A stretch of DNA of 64,000 bases from Nesterenkonia cremea (GTDB taxonomy: Bacteria > Actinomycetota > Actinomycetes > Actinomycetales > Micrococcaceae). This document shows positions 7,146 through 14,398 of the stretch, piece by piece (the stretch's first letter is position 1; every line of letters begins with the position of its first letter). The position numbers and the translations under genes are program-made. Location of the stretch: the NCBI RefSeq assembly GCF_014642675.1, contig NZ_BMIS01000003.1, positions 186,001 to 250,000 of the forward strand, given 5' to 3'. The notes under the pieces were generated by a model, which saw only the letters and a list, made by a program, of their open reading frames with translations, did not search any database and had not been told where the DNA came from.

Positions 7146-9865
7146 CCGTCGTCCCCTCCGTTGAAGTCACCTTCGCGGTCGATGTGGTCGACCATCGGGA
7201 CGTCCTCGTCGTCGACCTGCTCGGTCCAGTCCGGCACGACGCCGACATAGACCTCGTTGTCCCGTGCGAGGCCATGCGGGTCCGATGGAGAGATCATGCC
7301 GAAGCCCAGCACATGCTCAGGAGTCTGCATCGTCGTGCGGGTCTTCCTGTCATCGTCATTCCTGGGTTGCGAGCCGCTGTCCACCACATACAGCACGAGT
7401 ACGCCACGGCCCGAGGCCTTCTCCCGACGAAGCTTCGCCGCCTCGGTCTCCGAACACTTCGATGGCAGGGAGTCGTACCCCGGAACGCCGGTGTCCCTCA
7501 TGACGCGGAGGTCCACGAGGTGGTCCTGCGAGGACATGAGCGCGCGGATGCCCACCGCTTCAGGGTCGTTGGAGATGGAAGACGGCTTCAGGCGCTCCTG
7601 GAGCGGCGCACGATTGATGGTCGACACCTCAACATCGCCCGCGGACCACACGCCGTCCCTGCCACCGTTCATGACCACGACGTTCCAGAGGTTGTCGGTG
7701 ACCGTGCTGCTGACGTCGCCCCGACTCACCTTCTTGTCCCACTCGTCGAGCCACTCGAGGGCATGCCCGGTGTTGAGCAGTCGATGGGAGTCATGAGGCC
7801 GATAGCTCTCCAGGAACTTTCGGACGTGTTGGTATGGGGCGCCGTCGAAGACATGGTGGTGCAGACGACGGCCGGAGACCCGCCGGACTCCTGCGTCGAG
7901 GACACCCTCGATGAACCTCTCTCCAGCGGACAGGTTCGCCCGAAGCGTCTCGGCACGGACGTCGAAGATGTTCGTCTCGACGCGTCGTCCTTCGAGACCC
8001 AGGCGCAGGTTCTGGGTGCTCTTCATCTTGCCGGCTCCGGTGATGCTGAGGCGCCCCGGATGCTGCAGCACTCGGATCCCCACCTGAGCAGGGGTCTGTC
8101 CGTTCTTCTTCATCACGTCGATGTCCTGCCGGACCTGGGCTTCGACGTCCGCGAGGAACTGGTAGTCGCCGGCGAGTCCTTCACTGAGCCAGAGTCGGAC
8201 GAGGTCCCCGTAGTTGGGACGGAAGCCGAACCAACGTCCCATCTGCAACAGCGTGTCATAGGCCGCCGAGCGTCGGGCGAAGTAGGAGACGAAGAGGCCT
8301 TCCAAGGTCAGGCCACGGGAGAGGGTGCCTCCTCCGACCACGATGGCAGTCTGCGGTCGATCGCCATAGATGATCCGCTCGTCGGCGTCCTCAGCTCCGT
8401 TGTCGACGTAGACCTTCAGCTCGGCCAGCACCTCACGGATCGGACCGTTGAGCTGCGAGAATGTCAGCTGAGCGGCCCCCTCAGGCTCCAGCTCATTCAC
8501 ACGGTGGTACTCGGCGGCGAAGAGGTCCTTGAACCGGGTGAGGTCCTCCTCGACTGACACCTCGGTGCGCAGGGTCTCCAAGAAGGCGTTGATGCTCTCC
8601 CGCTGACCGAAGTGCGGCTGCACGTTGTGCGTGGTGTGCACCAGCATGCTGGAGTGCTTGTCTCCCTGACCTCGCAGCTTCCGGATGGCGACTCCCAGCA
8701 CGAACCAGGTGATCGCCTGCTCCAGCGAGGGCGGCACCTCCGGGACGAAGCCGTCGGGGTCACCGACCTTCTTGGGCGGAGGCACCACGGCCTCCCTGTC
8801 GTCGTTCGGGATGGAGCGCACGACGTCGTAGGCGCCGTCGCCGTCCTCGGCTTCCCTGCGGAGGGTCGAGCCGAAGAGCTGTGCCGTCCCCAGGTAACCC
8901 GCCGGTTCTGGGAGCACATGGATGAAGTCCTTGGGGTACAGGCTCCCTACCGAGTTGGGCTCCATGAAGAGATTGGCGAACGGGGTCGCTGTGTAGCTCA
9001 CGTAGCTGCCGTTGCCGACCAGGCTCCAGATGTCGAGCAGCTGCTGGTGGATGGCCGACATCTGCTCATCCTTGACCGCGGAGTCGGGCGACGCCTGATC
9101 CGACTCGTCATCGATGATCAGGATCGGGTAGCTGCTGCGGCGCTCTTCCGGAATATCCCGGAGGAAGGTCTCCAGGTTCTTCAGGCGGTTCTTGTTCTTC
9201 TTCACCACGGCGAGAAGCTGACTGCCGCCGTTCACATGGTTCAGGACATTGGTCGACGGATGCTTCCCGAAGTCACGGTGCTCCTCGGTCAGCCGGAACC
9301 ACTCACCGCTCTCGACGCCGAGGTCGGCGTCAAGCCGGAGCTGAGTCTGCCGACGGAGATTGCTGTGGATTCCGGCGAGGACGATGATCAGGCGATACCC
9401 GGCGTCAGCGGCCTTCGACACCACAGAGGCATAGCTCGCGGTCTTTCCGCTCTGGACGTAGCCGACCACGAGACCGCGGCGCCGTTCGCCGTTCTGATTG
9501 GGCTCGGCAAGCCTCTCCACGATCTCGGTGGAGTGCCTGTCGATGTCGTCAGCGGCCTTCCGCAGGCCGCCCTGGTCCATCCGGCGACGGAGACGCCCCC
9601 AGACTCCGTCGCTCTGCGGACCCGGATACCAATTCTTGATCTGGTGATCCAGAATCTGACTCACGCTGACCGGGGTGAGGCTGATCCTCTCTTCTCGCTC
9701 CGCCCGGATCGCGGCCAGGACCTCGGAGAAGAGCGGCAACGAACCGTATTCGTCCTCAACACGGCGCAATGCCTCCTCCCAGGGGATCCCATCGTGGCGC
9801 ACTTTGTCGGAGATGCTCAGCTCCAGCAAAGAGCGAACCTTGGCTTGGCCATCTGCCTCCGTCAA
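7142..9865 (-). CDS. Z1 domain P-loop protein (putative helicase/motor), first gene of defence operon
   Basis: The 907-residue protein has a Walker A GYVQSGKT (Lys141, Thr142) and a Walker B IIDDESD (252-254 acidic), with the helicase-like arrangement of the Z1 family. The motif ETLVWV-type core is replaced by VVGGGTLSRGLTLEGL, another Z1 hallmark. Such proteins are predicted ATP-driven DNA-processing components of restriction-like systems. The TTG start at 9865 is chosen because AAAGGGG lies 6 bases upstream. It heads a minus-strand operon of five overlapping genes. The divergent gene begins at 10005, so promoters in both directions lie in the 139 bases between. Confidence 0.9.
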   Translation of the reverse strand: MTEADGQAKVRSLLELSISDKVRHDGIPWEEALRRVEDEYGSLPLFSEVLAAIRAEREERISLTPVSVSQILDHQIKNWYPGPQSDGVWGRLRRRMDQGGLRKAADDIDRHSTEIVERLAEPNQNGERRRGLVVGYVQSGKTASYASVVSKAADAGYRLIIVLAGIHSNLRRQTQLRLDADLGVESGEWFRLTEEHRDFGKHPSTNVLNHVNGGSQLLAVVKKNKNRLKNLETFLRDIPEERRSSYPILIIDDESDQASPDSAVKDEQMSAIHQQLLDIWSLVGNGSYVSYTATPFANLFMEPNSVGSLYPKDFIHVLPEPAGYLGTAQLFGSTLRREAEDGDGAYDVVRSIPNDDREAVVPPPKKVGDPDGFVPEVPPSLEQAITWFVLGVAIRKLRGQGDKHSSMLVHTTHNVQPHFGQRESINAFLETLRTEVSVEEDLTRFKDLFAAEYHRVNELEPEGAAQLTFSQLNGPIREVLAELKVYVDNGAEDADERIIYGDRPQTAIVVGGGTLSRGLTLEGLFVSYFARRSAAYDTLLQMGRWFGFRPNYGDLVRLWLSEGLAGDYQFLADVEAQVRQDIDVMKKNGQTPAQVGIRVLQHPGRLSITGAGKMKSTQNLRLGLEGRRVETNIFDVRAETLRANLSAGERFIEGVLDAGVRRVSGRRLHHHVFDGAPYQHVRKFLESYRPHDSHRLLNTGHALEWLDEWDKKVSRGDVSSTVTDNLWNVVVMNGGRDGVWSAGDVEVSTINRAPLQERLKPSSISNDPEAVGIRALMSSQDHLVDLRVMRDTGVPGYDSLPSKCSETEAAKLRREKASGRGVLVLYVVDSGSQPRNDDDRKTRTTMQTPEHVLGFGMISPSDPHGLARDNEVYVGVVPDWTEQVDDEDVPMVDHIDREGDFNGGDDG

Positions 9866-10004
9866 TCGATTCCCCTTTCAAACGCGAGTGACCAAGACGA
9901 CGATATCCCGGGCCTCCGACATGGAGCTCGAACGTTGCACTCTTGGACAGCACTCACCGAGACATGTCAGCGGGTATGTCCCCGAGGTCGGATATTGTTC
10001 CTCT
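9866..10004. promoter_or_regulatory. Divergent promoter region between Z1 operon and PLD-family nuclease
   Basis: This is 139 bases between two start codons on opposite strands. On the minus strand GAAAGGGG provides the Z1 ribosome site. On the plus strand TATTGT (9993-9998) lies 6 bases before GTG 10005, an arrangement that fits a leaderless transcript. No regulator gene is present in the island, so any control would be by an outside factor or by the system's own proteins. Confidence 0.5.
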
Positions 10005-11024
10005 GTGACTGAGAAGCACCTCATCAACCCACCGGATACATACAACACGTGCCTCCTGGAGCCTCTCTCAACAGGACACGACCGGCTGCTCGTCATCACG
10101 GGCTACACCGACCCCACGTTCATCTCTGAACACTTGCGCGAGCTCAAGCGCGTCATCCGGCGCAGGACACGAATGCTTCAAGTCGATGTGCTCCTAGGAA
10201 TGGTCGCCAAGGACGGAATCACAGAGCGTGATCATGAAACCCTGAAAACACTGGTGCGGGACTACGAGCAACAACAGGTCGCGTTCAACCTTCATTACCG
10301 CCTGGACGGTCCCCCAGTACACTCGAAGCTCTTCGTCTGGGGCTCAGAAGGGGCTCCCAGCACAGCTTGGGCGGGGTCTGCCAACTACACACGCGCGGGT
10401 TTCGGGCCACAGGGAGTGACGCAGGAAGAGATCCTCACCCCCACAGACCCTGAGCGTGCGGCTTCGTACGCCGAACCGCTATTTCATAGTGGTATCCCGT
10501 GCACCAGCGACTTGGTGTACTCCCGGCCGATATTCAGACGGCGCAGGTTTGCTCCCGAAGAGCTGAGCCAACTGGATCCGACGGACTCCATCCCAGTGAC
10601 ATCGTCAGAAACCGCCGCTCAGCTGTCCCTCAAGCTTTACAAATCGAAGACCGGCGAAACGCATGATCCAGGCGGTGGAATCAACTGGGGGCTGCGGGAT
10701 GGTCGAGATCCCGATGAGGCTTACATCCATGTGCCATCCGATGCACGACCCTTTTTCCCACCGGCTAATCACCATTTCAGCGTCACAACGGACGATGGTG
10801 AGGTGCTCATCCTCTCTCGGGCGTCTGGTGGCCAGGCTGTGGGCAAAGACCTGAGGACACCCGCGAACAATGCTCGGCTTGGTCGTTATCTCCGCAAGCG
10901 AATCGGCGCCGCGCGAGGACAGGTCGTCCTTCGCAAGCACCTAACCAGCTATGGGCGAGATGAAGTGACGTTCCGGAGATCCTCTGAAGGCGAGTACTTC
11001 CTGGACTTCAGCCCTCTGAGATAG
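10005..11024 (+). CDS. PLD-superfamily (NgoFVII/BfiI-like) restriction endonuclease
   Basis: The 339-residue protein has one half-HKD motif: HSKLFVW (His106, Lys108) followed by AGSANYTRAGF (Ser125, Asn127). This is the arrangement of NgoFVII/BfiI-type metal-independent endonucleases, which dimerise to build one active site. The N-terminus is the nuclease; the C-terminal 150 residues may be a B3-like DNA-recognition domain, as in BfiI (inferred). The GTG start at 10005 has a -10-like TATTGT 6 bases upstream and no ribosome site, consistent with leaderless initiation. An in-frame extension to 9675 would run through the Z1 gene and is rejected. The gene ends 17 bases inside the opposing vsr gene. 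Confidence 0.82.
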   Translation: MTEKHLINPPDTYNTCLLEPLSTGHDRLLVITGYTDPTFISEHLRELKRVIRRRTRMLQVDVLLGMVAKDGITERDHETLKTLVRDYEQQQVAFNLHYRLDGPPVHSKLFVWGSEGAPSTAWAGSANYTRAGFGPQGVTQEEILTPTDPERAASYAEPLFHSGIPCTSDLVYSRPIFRRRRFAPEELSQLDPTDSIPVTSSETAAQLSLKLYKSKTGETHDPGGGINWGLRDGRDPDEAYIHVPSDARPFFPPANHHFSVTTDDGEVLILSRASGGQAVGKDLRTPANNARLGRYLRKRIGAARGQVVLRKHLTSYGRDEVTFRRSSEGEYFLDFSPLR

Positions 11025-11436
11025 CTCCTTGAAGTGAGCCCTCGATGATCGCTACTGCGCCGTCGACCGATTCATGCTCCCAGACACGCAAGACTGTCCA
11101 TCCTTCGGCCCGCAGCAACGCGTTCGTCTCTACGTCTCGCTCCTGATTACGCCGAATCTTGGCACGCCAGTAATCTGCGTTGGCCACAGGCGGAATGAAA
11201 TGTTCTGAGCACCCGTGCCAGAAGCAACCGTCGATGAGAACGATGACTCGCTTTCGGGTGAAGGCAATGTCCACCGTCCGGCGTCGATCCTGCGGTAAGG
11301 GGCGGTAGCCCACCCGGAATCGCCACCCTCTGGCATGAAGAGCCCTCCGGATGAGCAGCTCCGGCTTGGTGTCTCGCCCTCTGTTCGCACGCATGGTCCG
11401 GCGACTGTGGTCGCTGGATGCCCACGATTCGGCCAC
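11008..11436 (-). CDS. vsr: Very short patch repair endonuclease Vsr
   Basis: The 142-residue length is normal for Vsr. The catalytic layout is visible: RTVDIAF (Asp56 metal ligand) and IDGCFWHGC (Trp73 and His74 in the active site, with Cys71/Cys76 likely helping structure), and RDTKPELLIRRALHARGWRFR gives the conserved N-terminal helix. Vsr nicks 5' of T in T:G mismatches formed when 5-methylcytosine deaminates, so it protects the cell from the mutagenic cost of the neighbouring C5-methyltransferase. It starts 6 bases after the stop of the restriction gene, in a methyltransferase-endonuclease-Vsr operon. Its 3' end overlaps the converging PLD nuclease gene. Confidence 0.93.
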   Translation of the reverse strand: MAESWASSDHSRRTMRANRGRDTKPELLIRRALHARGWRFRVGYRPLPQDRRRTVDIAFTRKRVIVLIDGCFWHGCSEHFIPPVANADYWRAKIRRNQERDVETNALLRAEGWTVLRVWEHESVDGAVAIIEGSLQGAISEG

Positions 11437-11442
11437 GGCCGC

Positions 11443-13098
11443 TCAGCGCCCTCCGAGCAGCGCGTTCACGTCGCCGAGCGTGATGATGCCCTGCTTCTGG
11501 AACAGGTCGAAGAGGTCACTCCCAGTCGCTGATGAGGCCGCGAAGCTCTTCGCCAACTGCGCCATCGCCTGCACATCGATCGCGCTGCCTGGCACGCCAG
11601 TCTCCTCTGTGATCGTGTTCAACTTCGACACGACGCCACTCTTGAACCCGGCCGCGATGTAGAGGAAGAAGTCCAGCTTTGCTCCTGCCGCAGAGGCCTT
11701 CTCCAGGTAGTTCCGCAGATACTCACGCATCGCACGGTCGTCTCCGCTGCCGAGGCTATAGGCTCTGTACGCCTTGTTATCGATGAGGCCCCACCGGTCC
11801 GTCTCACCATCGCGAACGACGACATCGGGAGTCCGTTGTCCGGAGATGCCGGTGTGTTCGGCCTCCACCGACAGCATTGTCCTGAAGATCTCGGTGGTCG
11901 CGACCTCGAAGTCGTTGGCCCGGTTCCGAGACTCATAGGCCATCTGGACATACTCGTTGAGGAACAGGCCGTAGTTGCCATGAGGATATTCCCGGCGCAG
12001 GAAGCGTTCGACCTGTGCAGCCGCGATCCCGGTAAGACCGGAGATCTCATTGACCAGCTCGTCGTCGACGCCGTTGACCGGCCGCTGTTCTGCGATGCCG
12101 AGGTACTTCGCCTTGATCAGCGATTCTTCGACCATGCGTGCGGTGACGGTCGCCTGCTGATCCAGGTTCCGCGTGTCCTTTGTCTTGTTAGGGCCTCGTC
12201 CGAACCGGCGCTGGAATGTCTCCTCGCGCTCAGGTTCTGAGAGCAGCGGTTCCGCCAAGAAATGGTCTACTGCCCTATGAACAGTGGCACGCTTCTCGTC
12301 AAGCACCCAGACACCGCCCTCTTCTCGTCCGAGAAACTGTGTATAGTCCAGCCAGTTGACGAACACGTTGGCAGTCTCCAGAAGCTTGGTGCTGGCGTTT
12401 CGGGCTGAGCCGACACTGCCTTCTGCATCCCATGCCACCGCTTCACCGCTGAAGAAGAAATCGATGGGACCCGCGCTGCTCTCTTCCACCCGCGGTTCAT
12501 CAGGGGAAGGCTGGTTCCCATTCCTGACCGCCAAAAGTTCGTGGACGATGGCCTCAACCGTCTCCGAGGAGTTGGAGGTCCCATGCTTCATCACGATGGT
12601 TCCGATCTCCTCCTCACTGAGCGACCCCACACGCGGGTCCAGGAGGAGTTGGAGCACGAGCAGAGCGGGCCTGACCTTGAGCTCCGGAGAGAGGCGGATG
12701 GACAGCGAGTAGGGGGAGGGATACTGAAGCCTCATCACCTGTGTCGAGATGATCTGGCTGGGAGAACCGCCGTTGATCAGCTCTTCCCCTGCGATGGTGA
12801 GATACGCCTTGCTGTCACTCTCACGGGTGAAGATCAGCCCCAGCGCTTTGAGCATCGCAGCGTAGGTCCGCCCGCCGCTCCCAGACGCGTCCCGGCGCTT
12901 CCCTGGCCGCTTGATCCCTTCAGACTCGAGGATCTCTTCGAACCTGATGTGGCGTTCGCGGTTTCCGGACCAGGTGTCGTCCGGGTCCTCAAGGGCAATC
13001 TCCTGAGCGCTCAGCAACCACGTCTGAAGGATATGTGGGACAGAGACCAGTCGGCGCTTAGGCCTCGGAAGCATCCAATGCCGGGATTTATCGACCAA
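11443..13098 (-). CDS. AlwI-like type II restriction endonuclease
   Basis: The 551-residue protein has a PD-(D/E)XK core near the C-terminus: TPDVVV (Asp425), then GLIDNKAY (Asp440, Lys442). N-terminal features (RHWMLPRPKRR, LQTWLLSAQEIALED) and size match the AlwI family, whose members cut at a distance from a short asymmetric site (family knowledge). The start overlaps the methyltransferase end by 11 bases, so the toxic enzyme is made only after the protective one. The recognition site cannot be read from sequence. A single Dcm-type methylase would not protect both strands of an asymmetric site unless both contain the methylated cytosine, so the true site may be symmetric. Confidence 0.82.
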   Translation of the reverse strand: MVDKSRHWMLPRPKRRLVSVPHILQTWLLSAQEIALEDPDDTWSGNRERHIRFEEILESEGIKRPGKRRDASGSGGRTYAAMLKALGLIFTRESDSKAYLTIAGEELINGGSPSQIISTQVMRLQYPSPYSLSIRLSPELKVRPALLVLQLLLDPRVGSLSEEEIGTIVMKHGTSNSSETVEAIVHELLAVRNGNQPSPDEPRVEESSAGPIDFFFSGEAVAWDAEGSVGSARNASTKLLETANVFVNWLDYTQFLGREEGGVWVLDEKRATVHRAVDHFLAEPLLSEPEREETFQRRFGRGPNKTKDTRNLDQQATVTARMVEESLIKAKYLGIAEQRPVNGVDDELVNEISGLTGIAAAQVERFLRREYPHGNYGLFLNEYVQMAYESRNRANDFEVATTEIFRTMLSVEAEHTGISGQRTPDVVVRDGETDRWGLIDNKAYRAYSLGSGDDRAMREYLRNYLEKASAAGAKLDFFLYIAAGFKSGVVSKLNTITEETGVPGSAIDVQAMAQLAKSFAASSATGSDLFDLFQKQGIITLGDVNALLGGR

Positions 13099-14221
13099 GT
13101 GTCAGTTCCTCCAGCGACGGGGGCACAGAGTCGTATTCGATACCAGCGTACGAGTCCAGCAGCGCCTCGAAGATGACCTGTGCGCCTTGCGGCGGAACGG
13201 CCATGCCGATCTGCTTCCTCACAGACTCCTTGGACCCCCGGAACTCGAAGTCATCTGGGAACGTCTGGAGGCGGGCACGCTCACGGTTGGTCAGAGCGCG
13301 CGGCTCCTCCCAGTGGTAGATGTGTGTTCCTCCACCACCTGAACCTGTCACGGTGTATGCAGGCTTGTCAGGATGAAGGCGCCGATAGATGGACGAGAGT
13401 CTGGTATTCGTCTTGATCTGCAGATGCTCCGGCATGTCAGCATGCCAAGCGTTGCCACCAGCTGGGATGTGGTTGAGGCGTTCGATCACTCGCTCCGACT
13501 GCTTGGTCGGCTCCTGGTTCTTGGCCCAGCTCGGAATGTTCGCCAGCGCGGTCCGTGCGCTGACATCTTCCGCTTTGAAACGGTCCGGGCTAGGGACCTT
13601 GAACTCGACGTCCACGTCGTTCCGAATACCGATGACGATCATGCGGTGCCGCGCCTGGGGCACCCCATATTCTTCAAACTTGTAATAGTGTGGGTAGATC
13701 CGATACCCGGCGTCCATCATGTCCCGGAAGATCTTCCTCAGGACCCTTCCGCCATCTGCTCGGATGCCACCGACATTCTCGGCGAGGAACCACTCCGGTT
13801 GAAAACGTTCAAGAGCCCGAACACCATAGGTGTAGAGTGGACCGAATTCTCCGTCAAAAGCCTTGCGCTCACCGACGACCGAGAAGTCGTTGCACGGGAA
13901 GCCGAAGGCCAACCCGTCGATACCACCACGCTCGGCCAGAATGTCGTAGTCGAGCGTCCGGATGTCGTGATGAACGACCGTATGATGGCCCTCATCCCCG
14001 CACACGTTCGCAGCATAGGTACGGCATGTGTCTGCGTCGTAGTCCGTCGCCCACTGGTGGACGATCTCGTACCCAGGGCGGGAGGCATTGGTCGCGGCGA
14101 GTCCCAGCCCACCCGGACCGGAGAACAGCTCACCGAATCGGAACGTCTTCGTTCTCTCCTGAGTCGAAAACCGCCCCTCATGCTCAGCCATATCTGCAAT
14201 GCGCTCTGCTGCGATCGTCAT
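13088..14221 (-). CDS. DNA (cytosine-5) methyltransferase, Dcm/HpaII type
   Basis: The 377-residue protein has the C5-methyltransferase motifs in order: I FSGPGGLGLA (33-42), IV GFPCNDFS with catalytic Cys110, VI ENV (148-150), VIII QARHRM, IX/TRD with ALTNRERARLQTFPDDF, and X GMAVPPQGAQ, where GNAVPP is usual. The target-recognition stretch includes TGSGGGGTHIYHW. The ATG at 14221 has AAGGA upstream; an internal ATG at residue 11 is an alternative. A TAGCAT at 14268-14263 is a possible -10. This is the first gene of the M-R-Vsr operon. It marks host DNA against the AlwI-like enzyme, and possibly also licenses or guides the MORC/Z1 module. Confidence 0.93.
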   Translation of the reverse strand: MTIAAERIADMAEHEGRFSTQERTKTFRFGELFSGPGGLGLAATNASRPGYEIVHQWATDYDADTCRTYAANVCGDEGHHTVVHHDIRTLDYDILAERGGIDGLAFGFPCNDFSVVGERKAFDGEFGPLYTYGVRALERFQPEWFLAENVGGIRADGGRVLRKIFRDMMDAGYRIYPHYYKFEEYGVPQARHRMIVIGIRNDVDVEFKVPSPDRFKAEDVSARTALANIPSWAKNQEPTKQSERVIERLNHIPAGGNAWHADMPEHLQIKTNTRLSSIYRRLHPDKPAYTVTGSGGGGTHIYHWEEPRALTNRERARLQTFPDDFEFRGSKESVRKQIGMAVPPQGAQVIFEALLDSYAGIEYDSVPPSLEELTLGR

Positions 14222-14398
14222 CCTCGGTCCTTCCCCTGACCGGCTGGTCTCTCTAGGCCTACATGCTACGCGCCGAAGCTGTACTTCGCAGCTCCAGTGT
14301 GAAGCACGTCGGCACTTCCCATCTCGCTCTGTCCCAATCGAAACTACCTTCGACCAGGGACATGCGTCGTTGCCATCGATCCTGCTGTGATGAACCGC
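14222..14398. promoter_or_regulatory. Promoter region of methyltransferase operon and junction with adnB
   Basis: These 177 bases separate the first gene of the M-R-Vsr operon from the adnB stop, with both genes on the minus strand. TAGCAT (14268-14263) is a plausible -10 for the methyltransferase. No clear -35, terminator stem or attachment-site repeat is visible. This is the right border of the defence island. Confidence 0.4.
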
